This document shows, piece after piece, positions 46,652 through 58,687 of a stretch of DNA of 64,000 nt. The stretch comes from Earliella scabrosa. Lineage: Eukaryota; Basidiomycota; Agaricomycetes; Polyporales; Polyporaceae. The notes below the pieces were generated by a model that searched no databases, was not told the origin of the DNA, and saw only the letters and a program-made list of their open reading frames with translations. Within the stretch, counting starts at the first letter, position 1. The number at the start of each line of letters is the position of its first letter. Where the stretch lies: assembly GCA_022605405.1 (NCBI GenBank), contig JABYQQ010000003.1:2170001-2234000 (forward strand), read 5' to 3'. A program made the position numbers and the translations under genes.

Positions 46652-49600
46652 TCACCGCGTTGGAATGCCCATCTTCAAGAAAGCGCCCACGACGTCCACG
46701 TCCTCCCACCTCGACTCGACCGCACTCGGGTTGCCGTTCTCCACCGCAGCGGCAGCGGCAGCCTTCTTCGTCTGAATGTATAGAAGCGTGTTCCGGAAGT
46801 GGCGGGTGATCATCTCCGGCGTCTGCACGCCCTCGAGCAGCCCTGGCGGCGCGCGCTGCGACGGGTGCACGTCCGGCGAGGCGATGTTGTCGATTGACGA
46901 GGTGATGAGCTCCACGAGGCTGTTGACGAACTTCGGCGTGACCTGTCCATACATGGCATGTCAGTCGTCTGGTCAGAAGGGTAGGGTACGAGCAGTCCTC
47001 GACTCACGTCTGGGACGCCCCGGTCGAGGTAGTAAAGATATTGGTCGAGGGTGTCACAGTACAGTTGAATAGTGATGATCTCCTCGGTGGCCGAATTCGC
47101 GATTCGAAGCGCTTTCTGAAGACACTCCAGCACACGCTTGCTGTCCTGTAGAGGGTACTACGCAAAATATGTTAGCAACAATTCACTCATACAGCGGAAG
47201 GAGAGGCCGACTCACTGCCTTCTTCTCCCCATCCTCCTTCGCAGCGGCCTTCTTCTCGCCCTCCTTCTCCGCGCCCTCCGCGGGCTCCTCCTCTGGCGGC
47301 ACCTCCTGCCACCACAAGTGGCTCGCGAGGTTGACTGCGCTCGCCTGATGCGGCTTCTTCAGCAGCTTCGCGCCATGGAGCGCCGCCTTGGTGATGAGCG
47401 TGTCGTAGTTGTCCTCGCTGAACACCCGCGCGCCCTGGAGCGTGCCGATGATGAGAGTGATCGCCTGGAGCTGCCCGCGGCTCTCCGAGATGCTGTCTTC
47501 GTACACCGTGAACGCTTCGACGTACATGTCGTACGTCAGGTTCTCGAACCCGCACTCGTCCGCGATCTGGGCGCCCAGGAGGAACAGCCGCAGCGCGATC
47601 GCAGGCGCGTCGACGTTTGTCGAGAGAATCGACGTGAGCTGGCGCACGAACTTGAGGATCGACGCCACCTTGGACTGCCACTCGTCCTCGAGGTGTTCGC
47701 GGTTCTTGTATCGTCTGCAAAGCTTGATGGCTGACGTGATGAGCGCGGGGAAAGTGAAGCGCATCCGCTCGCCGCCAGTCTCGAAGTGGCGTCGTGCGGT
47801 TTGTAGAATCTATCGCGCGGTTAGGAGATTAGAAGTGCAGCTGCTCGATCGATTACGCACCTCGAACTGCACATCTAGATTCTCGGAACGGAAGAGGTGG
47901 ACCATCCGCGCCACCCATCCTTGTTCCTCGGCCAGTTCGTCCCGCTCGTGGTACGGCCCTCTCCTGGGGTCCTTCCCACCCAAGGGCTGGCCATGGTGAC
48001 CTCCTGGACCCGTGCCGGCATCCGCTTGATCTCGTATGAGGACATGACATAGCTCGAGAATGCCGTTGACATCCTCTGGAGTTTCGATGACCGTCTCGTT
48101 CTTAAGTACCGAAGAGATGAGCGAATGTGCGAGGGTGCGCCGGGTCGAGTATGGCTGCTGTGTGAGAAGCCCTGTGTATTGTTGTAGCGCGAGCAGGGTG
48201 AGGACCGACTGGTAAGAGTTGATAGGTGCTACTAGTAGGGCATGCAGATTGGCTGTGGTCTGGGGATGGTGGAGGTCGGGGCTATCGGGGCCGTCTTTCA
48301 GTGTTCGCCGCCCCGTTCCCGCAAGCAGCATGTAACTCACCTATCAGTGAACTCCTTGATCTTCTCAGCGGCAAATCCAAGAATCTGATCGACGTATTCC
48401 AGTCGATCCGGATAGCAGCTTAATGATAGGTTGGTCAAGGAGACGAGGAGGGCGGTGATGTCTTGGATTGACAAGTCTGGACGTGCCTTTGAACCACGAT
48501 TTAGACGTTCACCGAACGGAACGACGAGAGCTGAGAGAAGACGACTCGCCTTGATGAGTTCAACGACCTGATGCCAGAACACCTCAAACAGCTTCACGTT
48601 CTCCGGAACACCTCTGAACTTCTTGACCTGCTCCGGCTCAGCACTCGCCTTCTCCTTGCCCTTCTCGCTCTTCTCCGCATCTCCATCCTCTGTTGTTCCG
48701 TTCGCGGTAGGCGGCGCCGGCTCAGGCTTCTCGGCCGTGACAGGGCTCGTAGGTGGCGATCCCCATTCATTGCTAATCCCGGGCGTGGACTCTGTTGTCG
48801 GAGAGGTGGCACTATAACCGTTCTGTCGGCCGCCACGAGCCTGCTTGACCTTCTCAGCGAGGCGGCGAGCGGCGGCCTCCTCCTGACGCTTGGTTTCCTC
48901 AGGGTCCTCGTTCTCCGCCTCGCGCGCCGCGTAAGCAGCAAGGCGGTCGATGAGCGCGATGACAATCTGCTTGATGTTGACTTTGGGGTGCAATTGTGCG
49001 GTCGCAGAGAGGAACGGGCCGAGGGTGTAGAGGTGGAACTCGTCCGTGAATACCTACGTCTCCAATGAAGCTGGCTATCCCGAATATCGTGCAACAACTC
49101 GACGTACCTGAATGACAACCTCCATGAGGTATTCCTGAGCGATGACATCTTTGCAGACAACGATTTGCTGCAAGATGCTGGGCAGAATGTTCTTCTGGTA
49201 CATCTCGAGGTCCACGCCGTCAAGCTGGCTGAGTCGGACTAGGTTCGTGCCGACGAGAATACGGAGCTCGCGCCGCTCCATCTCGCGCTTCTCGCGGTCT
49301 CTTGAATGCCCCTGGTGCTGCAAGCGCACCCACAGCTTGTTCATCTCGATGAAGTTGGTAAGGACGAAGTTGATCGAGTCTTGGAGGTTGCCCTTGGGCC
49401 TATAGTGCCGGGATGAGGATAGGACAAAGCCGCTGGGGAAGAGAGTACGCACCCGGCATCATCCCCAACCGGCAAATGATCCCTGGTCTGACCGCTGAGA
49501 TAGTGGCGGAGGAAGAGCCCCCTGATAGGATGCAACACGCCGCGCGACATTTCCAGCATGTCCTTCATGACTTCCTTGACTGGCGCGTCAGGGATGGACA

Positions 49601-50062
49601 TGTACACGGATCCAACGGTGATCATGAGGTACAGTCGGGGGACGATGTTGCCGGCATATTGTACAAGTTCATAGAGGTCGGCGAGGTGGTGTCGGTTTTG
49701 GACGTGTGCATCGTATAGATAGTTGGATAAGTGACGAAGAGCATCGAAGACAGCCATGTCTACGCAAGCGCGTTAGTAAAGAGGGCAGATAGCGGGGAAC
49801 ATGGACGCGCACAGAGCTCGTAGTACTGTTTGGGGGAGAGGGAAGATGTCCTGAGCTCGGCCAACATGAGACTCGCGCTCTTGAGCGCGTCCATGAGCTG
49901 GTCCAGTTCCTAGCACACATATACAACGGTAAGAGAAGCATTCGAATTGAGCAGGATGTCACGGACAAGATGCCTCTTCATCTGTGAGACTTGGATCTTG
50001 ACGGTGCTCAGAGACTCGCTGAGCAGCTTGCCCTCTTCGATTGGTGGTGCGACGGTCGTCAT
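46652..50062 (-). CDS. VPS35: Retromer subunit VPS35
   Basis: The start [20 protein letters not shown] joins across a short intron to [20 protein letters not shown] and LSPKQYYEL, the family opening. [20 protein letters not shown] holds the PRLYL motif that binds VPS26. [20 protein letters not shown] and [20 protein letters not shown], then a charged low-complexity loop (about 48,620-48,900), follow. The C-terminal VPS29-binding solenoid has [20 protein letters not shown] and [20 protein letters not shown]. The end is KSAA-type low complexity before KMGIPTR. VPS35 is the cargo-recognition scaffold of retromer, recycling from endosome to Golgi. Length and all blocks are normal; the acidic/Lys loops are longer than in yeast. 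Head to head with PRODH copy A. Confidence 0.94.
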
Positions 50063-50444
50063 GGCGGAGAGGCACTACCACAGGAGCAGCAAAGAGAGTG
50101 TGGTGAAGACGCGCCGCTGGCGGGCGGGCGAGGGCGGGAGAAGAGCGGACGGAACGGTGAGGAGAGGGACTCTGGAGTCTGAGGGAGTGACGAAGGACGC
50201 GCAGCCGACGCCTCTGCGCAACTCGCGCGCTACAGCTGCCATATACGGCAGCTCGCTCCGCCACAGCTCTAGCGCCGAGCGGGACGGGAGCCGGGGCCGG
50301 ATGTCCGGACGAGATCCGTGCAGCGTTCGACGTTGTTCGACGCGCTCATCATCCCGCCTCGCCTCGGACCTTGGCCACCATGTCGCTATATCATCCCCCG
50401 CTCGTCCGCTGCCTGCCCTCTTCAGCCCCTCTCTCCCCACCTCC
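50063..50444. promoter_or_regulatory. Shared divergent promoter, VPS35/PRODH-A
   Basis: 383 bp between the two start codons. No TATA box is evident and composition is GC-rich. Shared use is inferred from position only. Confidence 0.4.
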
Positions 50445-52569
50445 ATGTCCCTCGCCCGCGCTCCCAGCCTCTACCGCATCCTCAAGCTCTTTCCCCGCCG
50501 TCCTCCATCGCGCACACTATCCACTGCTCCTCCACCGAGAGCACGCAACCGCCACGCCCGCCGTCTGGCCACGTTTGGTCTCGCCTCTACCGCACTCGCT
50601 GGTGCCTCTCTGTACGCGTACAAGAATGTCCCCGTCGTCCATGCCGACTCAGAGAGTCGCGAGAAGACAGGACACCTCTCCGAGCCCCGAACGAAGAATG
50701 AACCACTCTCCGAACTCCTGAGGGCATACATTGTCTACTCTCTCTGCTCGGTTCCCCTTCTGGTGGATTGGTCGCCGACCATTCTCTCCACTCTCATGGC
50801 GATTCCGGTCCTCAAGCAAATGACAGAGGCCGTTGTGCGAGTAACGTTCTTCGATCAGGTGAGCAGCCTTTGGTCTTCTTGCGGTTGTTGCAGATACTGA
50901 CCTCATCTCAGTTTGTGGGCGGAGACGAGGCCGAAGACGTCATTCCTGTATTGGAGCGTCTTCGAGCGGAGAACAAGGGCGCGCTGTTCGTGTACAGTGT
51001 CGAAGTCGACGAAGCGCATGCCTCCGGCTCCGGTAAGCTTTCCTCTGAAACGCTTCAGGCACACCAGCGAATCGTGCAGGAGAACCTCCATTGCATCGAT
51101 GTGGCCGCCGATTTTGAGGACCAGCACTCGCCCGGTCACACCGGCAAGGGAACATGGGTAGCTATCAAGCTGGTATGTCTCCACCGCACGCTCTTACATC
51201 CTCTTGGGCTCATCAATCGTAGAGTGCACTAGTGCCAGACGCAGAATCACTGCGACGTCTTTCTAAGCACTTAGTAGACACCCGACCCAAGACCAACCCA
51301 CGAGTTCCATTCCCTGGCTGTCCACTTCCGTCAGACCTCGATATCCTGACCTCCGATACACCGAACGACACCGTGACGAAGGAAGACATCATAGCCTTGC
51401 GCGAACTCAGGGAAGACCTCATCGCTATATGCGAGCGTGCTCGGGCACGGGGCGTTCGTATCACAGTTGACGCAGAACACAGGTATGTCACCCTCGCGAT
51501 TCATTGACATCGTAGGGCTCACCCGCATCTCCTCCACAGTTGGTATCAGGTATGCATTACAACCCCACCTGCTCTAGGCGGCATGCCTCAACTGATGTCT
51601 TAGCCCGCAATAGACGCATTTACTCTAGATATGATGCGCAGGTTCAACAAGCTCCCAAAGCCACCAAGGATCTCCTGGTTTGGGAACTCTGCACCCGTTG
51701 AACCTCCATCCGGGACACTGCAACCCCTCATCTACAACACTATTCAGGGTTATCTCCGTCGGTAAGAACCAAACGGTACCAACCCAATCACTCCCGCTTA
51801 ACCCCATTTCTACCTAGAACTCCAGAATACCTCGCCCACAGCATCGCCGCGGCCCGCGCAGAGAACTACGCCCTCGGCGTGAAGCTCGTCCGCGGCGCCT
51901 ACCACCCCCACGAACTCGACACGCACCGCGCCGCCTCGACCTCGCGCGCCTCCGCCCCGCCCCACGCGCCCTCGGGCACGCACGACCTCTCGATCTCTCC
52001 AGACAACATGCCACCCGTGTGGCTGGCCAAGGACGAGACGGACGCGTGCTACGACGCGTCCGTCCGCCTCCTCATCTCGCTCGTTCGCGAGGACGTGCAG
52101 GCGTGCGCGCGCACAGGCCGCCCCCCATCCATCGGCGCGCTCTTCGGCACGCACAACTGGGACAGTGCGAACCTCGTTGTCGACGAGCTCGTGAAGCAAG
52201 GCCTGGCGCACAAGGAGAAGGGTGCGGCAGGCGGAGAGGACAAGGTCGTGATCGGCGAGGATGCGATGCAACGCGTCGCGGTCGCACAGCTATATGGTGC
52301 GTTTCTTGTATCGTCGCTGTGGATGCTGCGGTAACTGACACATTATTCTCGGCGCAGGCATGTCGGACGCGCTGACGAACCACCTCGTCGAGCGCACTCG
52401 CTCGCCTTCGCCGTTCGTGTTGAAGTACCTGCCCTATGGCCACCTCTCTGAGGTCATGCCATACCTCAGCCGGCGCGCGATTGAGAACAAGTCCGTGCTT
52501 GGGAACGGCGGAGCGGCCGTCGAGCGCAAACGCGCAGCATCCGCGATCCTCTCGAGGTTCTTTGGATGA
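50445..52569 (+). CDS. PUT1: Mitochondrial proline dehydrogenase, copy A
   Basis: The N-terminus MSLARAPSLYRILKLFPRRP is basic and Ser-rich like a mitochondrial presequence. The enzyme has DAEDVIPVLERLR-type helices, ALVPDAESLRRLSKHLVDTR, TVDAEHSWYQPAIDAFTLDM, ALGVKLVRGAYHPHE, ALFGTHNWDSANLVVDELVK, and the FAD/proline site YLPYGHLSEVMPYLSRRAIE followed by NKSVLGNGG. Proline dehydrogenase oxidises proline to pyrroline-5-carboxylate with FAD. A 10-nt exon (51540-51549) encodes the Trp-Tyr-Gln segment. An insertion of about 60 residues after HPHE, rich in Ser and Ala, separates it from short-type enzymes. A paralogue lies at 55,018. Introns and residues are intact. Confidence 0.93.
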
Positions 52570-52917
52570 AGGCCAGACATTCTGTATTGTACAGTCGAAC
52601 TCTTTCTTGGGTAAGGGTAATGGTCGTACGATGAGCACGCATACTGTAGCTGCACTTCCTTCATAATCGTAATCTAGCGGAGTACCTGAATCGCACGAAA
52701 TTTGCCTGTCTGTCTGTGACGTAGCGGGGATTGAGCCTCGTCGTGATCAGCGACCCACGCCTCCGGCCGACACAAGTAGGTATACCTGAGGTGGTGGACA
52801 CCAGCCGTGTTCAGGGCATGTTACATATGTATGCTTGAGGTTGACAGAATGCAATGCGCTAACAGTACAAGAACGATACACACAGGAGTGGGCGCGGCAA
52901 TGATACACGGTACACGG
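52570..52917. other. Convergent intergenic region, PRODH-A/CSN7
   Basis: 348 bp between two 3' ends. Nothing recognised. Confidence 0.4.
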
Positions 52918-54191
52918 TTAGGGGCGATTTCTCTTGCGCTGCTGCATCCTCGACTCGCCCAACGGCTGCCTAGAAAAAGCACCAAAGAGAAAGAGGATCG
53001 TCGTCAGCAACGAGATGACAAGCCCATCGCGACACGCACTTACTTCCGACCCTTGCCTTTTGCGTCCGCAGGCTCGTCGACGTCCATGCTGTCCTTGTCG
53101 TCGTCCCGCATCTGCTCCTTCTCCTTCTCTCTCTCCCTTTCCGCCCGCTCTCGCTCCCTCTCCCGCTCCCGCTCCCTCTCCCTGTCGCGCTCGGCAATGC
53201 CAGCCGCAGTGAGACCGGTGCGCCCGGTGGGAATCGCCGCGCGGCTCGCGTTCCGGGCCTCCTTCTGCTTGTCGACGACCTCCTTGAGCGTCCCCTGGTA
53301 CTGCTTCTCGTACGCATCCTTCATCTTCTTCGACGTCACAGTCCTGTTCGCGATCTCCGAGAGCTTGTCGTCGAGCGTAGCGAGGACTGCCGACGTCGTC
53401 GACGCCCTGAGTGGTGGCGGTTGTGGAGTCAGACTCATGGTCTCGAGACGAGACGGGTGATAGGTGCGTACCAGTTCTGCAAGGCGACCAGGAGCTGCTC
53501 GAGCTTTCCGGGCTCCAAGTCCCGGCCCATCGTGTACTCGACCTCGAATTGCTGGGCGCGCTGGTCGAGCTTCCCACGGACGATGTCGAGGTAGATGGCG
53601 TCGATGATGAGGTCCTCGAGGTCGCGAATTGTAGGCATTTCAAGGACTTGGAGGAGTTGCGCATAAGGGAGGATCTGGACAGAATTAACAGCGAGCAGTA
53701 AGGAAAGGGGAAGACGGATGAATCGTGGTATTAGGGACGTACGCGGCTATCCTGCGCGAGGGTTACGAGTGTAAGTTGCTTGAGCTTGGTGATCTGGGCC
53801 TCGTTGAGCGGAGGGAGAGCATCTTTGTGTTCTGCGAAGAACAAGGCTCCTCAGCATGGAAGTGGATGGCAACTGAATAGTACACTCAACGCAAGTAGTC
53901 CTGGTATGTCTTGTAGGCAAATAGCTGAAGGAGGGAGTAGAAGCGAGATTGCTGCTCGTTCCCGGCCAACTATGACGTGCGTTCGATAATAAGGACGGAG
54001 ACAGCCATTTGGGGTAGAGCATGCAGGCGTACCTCGTGTACATTTGGTTGCTCAAGGAGCTCGCCAAAGACGAATACGCCTGGGGCGGAAGTGGCGTCCT
54101 GTATCAGTTTGGCGGCGGCAGCGCCCTTGGCTGCCTTGGACATGAGCAGGAACGGCTCAAGTTTTGCGACGTGTTGTATTCCAGTCTCCAT
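52918..54191 (-). CDS. COP9 signalosome subunit 7 (PCI domain)
   Basis: The ATG at 54191 gives [20 protein letters not shown], then [17 protein letters not shown], the CSN7 opening. [39 protein letters not shown] and the PCI winged helix [40 protein letters not shown] and LVALQNW follow. The C-terminal helix is [20 protein letters not shown]. The tail is an unusually long alternating Arg/Glu run (about 53,120-53,190), then acidic residues and a basic end KRNRP. CSN7 is a scaffold of the complex that removes NEDD8 from cullins. The alternating charge tail is a likely simple-repeat expansion. Sits between the two PRODH genes on the opposite strand. Confidence 0.88.
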
Positions 54192-55017
54192 CCTGAACGG
54201 CTCAAGCGGCTCGTGGGCGTAAGGCAATGAGGATCGATGTCAAGCAGCCGCTCAGTCGCGGATGGTCCAAAGTCAAGCTGCAGGCGCGTTCTGTGGCGCT
54301 TGTCCACCCCAGCGCCTACACCGGCCCGTGTTCCCCGGACACGCTGACCCTGGGCGCTCTACCCGACTTCGACGGGCTCTTGAGCCAAAGCATGTTGACA
54401 GTTGGGGGCAATGGCATTCATCCTAACTGCTCTTGACTGCTCAAGAATGCAAGTGTACATCTTCAAGTTATTGGTCTCCAAGTGCGGTCTAGAAAGTGAG
54501 TCACTGAGCCTGAGTGTTCTCCAGCTGACACCGTCACGCCTAGCTACTATAGCTAGCCAGTATACGTAGCTGCCAGTGCTATCCCCAGTCAGAGTGAATA
54601 TACGGAGCTTGCGCCAACATGCAGACTCATATCAGAACTGGGTATTGTTGAGCCCATTGCCAGTCATAGTTGGCACTTGACGTTCAAGGAGAGGCTACAG
54701 CACTTCTATCGTAATCGAACAGGCACCGGCACAGATAGGCTCTAGTTCCGAAACATCATCCACCTGGCACCAAGGCGTGGCCCACTCTCCCACCATGCGC
54801 TAGGCGATCTGCCTGGAGTACCAGTAAGTACGTAGTATACCACGCATCATTGTACGTACAACCAGCTGATGACCTGGCCCTCGATGTCCATCAGGACACG
54901 CTGCAGATCAATGCTAGTAGCTACTTGCAACTGGATAAAGCCCGAGTTTCCCCCACACCTTACACGCCAAACCCGCGATACGAGGCATAATCTCCGTTTG
55001 AAGCCTTTCCTCCTCCC
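54192..55017. other. Intergenic region, CSN7 to PRODH-B
   Basis: 826 bp containing two promoters (CSN7 leftward, PRODH-B rightward). Short tagctactata-like and gtacgta-rich words occur, but no repeat family or coding frame is clear. Confidence 0.4.
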
Positions 55018-57293
55018 ATGATGTCTCTCGCATCGAGGCTTCTTCCTCGAGCTCGTGCTACCTCAGTGGCCACCATACCTTTCTTGCTCAGACCGCGGGC
55101 GGCGATAACACGCCGAAGCTACAGCACTACAGCATCCGCTCCGGGCTCACGTTTCTTCACTTTCCGCAATTTGACCGCACTGGGCATCTTATCCGGCACT
55201 GCAGCAGGTGCAGCGGTATTCATCCAAGATGCGCGGAAGGGCGCTCTCGAACTGCAAGACCTTAACGAGCGAAATCCGGTTGGGACCACTGCAGCCAGGG
55301 AGCGGCCCCTCCCGCCTCTCAGGACTCTCATCAGGACCTATGTCGTGTACTCGTTCTGCTCGGTTCCCGCGCTTGTTGATTGGGCCCCAACAATCCTCGC
55401 CACGCTATCCTCTATACCGGGCCTGAAGCAGATCACGGAGGCAGCAGTCCGTGCCACCTTCTTTGATCAGGTTCGATCAGACATTCTATCTGTGTAGCAA
55501 GCATACGAGCCTATTGACATCGACCATATTCTTGGCTTTTCCACAGTTTGTAGGAGGGGACACCGCGGAAGACGCACTGCCACTCATTGAGGAGCTCCGC
55601 ACTCAGAACACTGGCTGTCTGTTCGCATACAGTGTCGAGGTCGATGAGGCACAGGCCCTGGGCGATTCCCCCGAGGATACTCAATCTCAACTTCTGGCAA
55701 CGTCATTCCACAAGCAGATCGTTCGCGAAACCCTGCACTGTGTCGATGTGGCTGCGGATTACGAGGACAAGCACACCACTGGCCTCAGTGGGCGGCGCAC
55801 ATGGGTCGCTATCAAACTGGCAAGTACATATGCTCGAATATCTCTGAAACTCCCCGCGATACTGACCCCTTGATTTCATTTAGAGTGCAATGGTGCCAGA
55901 TGCAGAGTCACTCCGCCGGCTGTCCCAATACCTCGTTGCGACTCGGCCTCGGGGCAACACACCACTTGCATTTCCCGGATGCCCACTCCCTACGGACCTA
56001 GACGTACTCTCGTCTCCCTCCGTCAGTGGGCCGTTGACAGAGACCGATCTCACCGTTCTTCGAGAGCTTCGCGAGGACCTCATCGCCATCTGCACGCGGG
56101 CACAAGCCAGAGGCGTGCGCCTTATTTTCGATGCAGAGTACAGGTAGGTGAAGCGGGCCATTGTGGATCATCAGAATCGCTGACTCGGCGGCGTGTGACG
56201 CACAGCTGGTATGAGGTGCGGTGCATGGAGCGTCGACAGGTTGCGCCGAATTGTCTGATTCTGTTCATAACAGCCCGCCATCGATGCGTTCACCCTAGAC
56301 ATGATGCGCAGGTTCAACAAGCTCCCCGAGCCTCCCAAGAAATCGTCGTGGTTCCGTAGCCCTATCAAGGGCGAGTCCTCCGCAGGCGGCGTGCAGCCAC
56401 TCATTTATGCAACGTACCAAGCCTACCTTCGTCGGTAAGTTTTGCATCGGAGCACCTCCTGTTTAACTACTCAGCGCTTCCGGTCATTTGTCAGTACACC
56501 CGAATACCTCTCCCAAAGTATCGCTGCCGCACGCGCCGGCGGGTACTCTCTGGGTGTCAAGCTCGTGCGAGGTGCCTACCACCCGCACGAAGTATCAGCG
56601 CACCCTGCGACAGCCGTGTCAGCCGACCCGTCCGCATTGCACTCGCTCTCCATCTCGCCTGACCCAGAGCCGCCGGTGTGGATGGACAAGGCAGACACGG
56701 ACGCGCGGTACAATGCATGCGTGCGCGAGCTCATCGCTGCCCTTCGCGCGGACCTCGACGGACAGAACCCAACAGCAAAGGGCCCGCATACGCCGACACT
56801 CGGCGTGCTATTCGGAACGCACAACTGGGAGAGCGCGAACTTGATTGTGGACGAGCTCGTCCGGCAAGGTCTAGGCGTCCCCGACGAACGGGGCGTGGTC
56901 TCCATCGCGGATGAAGTGGCCGAGCGAGTGACGATGGGGCAGCTCTTTGGTGAGTTTAGATATATTGCTTGTTGCTCGTTGTTGCGCCGCTGCTTACGCC
57001 TGCGTCTAGGCATGACAGCGGCATTGACGAACTACCTCGTGGATCGCACTCGTACTTCGGCGCCCTTCGTCATCAAGTACATTCCATACGGCCGCCTTGC
57101 AGAGGTGCACTTTTACTCTCTTACCATCACATCGTCCTCGTGCTTATGGAACTGGATGCTACATACGCATGCTTAGGTCATGCCATATCTGAGCCGCAGG
57201 GCGATCGAGAACAAGTCCGTGCTGGGGAACGGGGCGGCAGAGGAAGAGCGGAGGCGTTCAGCAGCCGAAATTCTGGCTAGAATAACTGGATAG
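55018..57293 (+). CDS. Mitochondrial proline dehydrogenase, copy B
   Basis: Starts MMSLASRLLPRARATSVATI, a mitochondrial-like leader. The same blocks as copy A follow: FVGGDTAEDALPLIEELRTQ, AMVPDAESLRRLSQYLVATR, DAEYSWYEPAIDAFTLDMMR, LGVKLVRGAYHPHEV, LFGTHNWESANLIVDELVRQ, and YIPYGRLAEVMPYLSRRAIE ending LARITG. Many residues and most intron positions are shared with copy A, including a 10-nt exon (56206-56215) for Trp-Tyr-Glu. It differs in the leader and in the Ser/Ala insert. One intron (near 57,105-57,178) splits the Ala-Glu/Val-Met junction, where copy A has none. It is intact, so both copies may be active, perhaps under different nitrogen or stress signals; that is inference. Confidence 0.92.
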
Positions 57294-57635
57294 AGAATGA
57301 CTGAATCCAAGCCGGCGGGATAGAGGTTATATGCACGCGGAGCAGCAAAGGTGGACTTAGAGGCTGTGACGAGCCTCAGTGCCCTAATGATCGAGCCTCG
57401 AGTCTCATTCAACACTTAGACGAAGGGGCCATCTGATCTTCGGAAGAATACATGAGCCTGTAGACCACTTACTACCAGACCGCGCGCTTCAAGTCGCCTT
57501 CGAGTTGAACTCGAACCTAGTACCGTGTCACATATGCATTGCCACACTGCGCTGTGACCGGCGTACGTACACGCAGGAAAATGCCCCCGGGACCCGCTCT
57601 CCATCTTTCCCCCCTTCCCATCCTTCGTCACGACC
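57294..57635. other. Intergenic region upstream of the methyltransferase
   Basis: 342 bp. A small palindrome (ttcgagttgaactcgaa, near 57,498) lies within it. No supported gene. Confidence 0.4.
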
Positions 57636-58528
57636 ATGAAAATCTCCGCCGCGTTCGCGATTCTCCAGGACCTCAGGTTCGCAGCCCAGGCGGCATTTCT
57701 GCCGACTGTGCTCGCAATTCTGAAGTCTCCCCTGCTCATCGTCCGTCCGCGTGAGGTTTCACGCATCTTCATGTCCCACGTATGGAAGCTGTTCGGGAGC
57801 GGGGTAGATGAGGGTGGCCGCCCAGTCAAGGAGGAGTTGATCAGGGCGAACGCTTCGGGAGTAGTCCTCGACCTCGGTGCAGGTATGTGGCTACTGACGA
57901 TCCTGAAAATTCGAAGTGCTCTCTTCGCGGAAATTCTGAGTCACATTGTCTCAGACTAGTACTTAATGCTCATGCATATGTTTGCTTTGTAGGCCATGGT
58001 CACACGGTGTTATACCTCGACCCAACCAAAGTCACCAAGTACATCGCGCTCGAGCCTAACAAACTCATGCACACCGAGATACGCGCCCTCGCAGCGAGCA
58101 AGGGCTTCACCGAGGAGGCAGGGACGCTCCTGGTCGTGCCGTATGGCGCGGAAGACATCTCCCTCGTCCTCTCCGCGCTTGGCGGCCCCCGCTCCGTCGA
58201 CACCCTCATCTCGATTCTCACACTCTGCTCGATCCCCGAACCCGAGCGCACCCTCGCTGCGCTCGTAGAGGACGTGCTCAAACCCGGAGGCACGTTCCTT
58301 TTCTACGAGCATGTGCTCAGCCCTCGAGAGGACGTGGCATGGTGGCAGCGGTTCTGGACGCCGCTGTGGAAGTGCGCCTTCGACGGCTGCTGTCTCGACC
58401 GTCCTACGCACGTATGGATCGGCAAGATGGACGCGTGGGAGGAAGCGAGTGTGTGGGGGAAGCCGGATGAGCCGGAGGAGCATCTGTTCTGGCACAGGGT
58501 CGGGAAATTTGTAAAGAAGGATGCTTGA
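57636..58528 (+). CDS. METTL7-like S-adenosylmethionine methyltransferase
   Basis: A hydrophobic N-terminal segment (FLPTVLAILKSPLLIVRP) precedes the Rossmann methyltransferase fold. Motif I reads VVLDLGAGHGHTVLYLDP across one intron, the acidic loop is YIALEPNKLMHTEIRALA, and the motif II to III stretch is ISILTLCSIPEPERTLAALV followed by EDVLKPGGTFLFYEHVLS. The end carries a Cys-rich CAFDGCCLDRPTHVWIGKMD typical of the METTL7/TMT1 group, which are membrane-attached and methylate thiols in mammals. Substrate here is unknown. Two exons, intact. Confidence 0.87.
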
Positions 58529-58687
58529 GATGCTTGAGATTGGGCTGATTGGTGAATGGAACACATGTCGATGTACTATGAACGGATTCAAGGACTAATC
58601 CCCCCCTCCCCTAGCTGTTTCGCTCACAATCACCAACTGGTAAGGCTGGTGCTCCTGCGCTTCTTCGCCGCTCACAGTGTTGTCCCG

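Noticed and set aside
44212..54191. Crinkler/RHS-like gene, VPS35, PRODH and CSN7 as one functional cluster
   Set aside because: Neighbours are unrelated core genes; adjacency alone gives no evidence of a shared system.
57497..57515. Possible tRNA B box on the minus strand (ggttcgagttc)
   Set aside because: It is part of a short palindrome; no A box or cloverleaf can be drawn around it.
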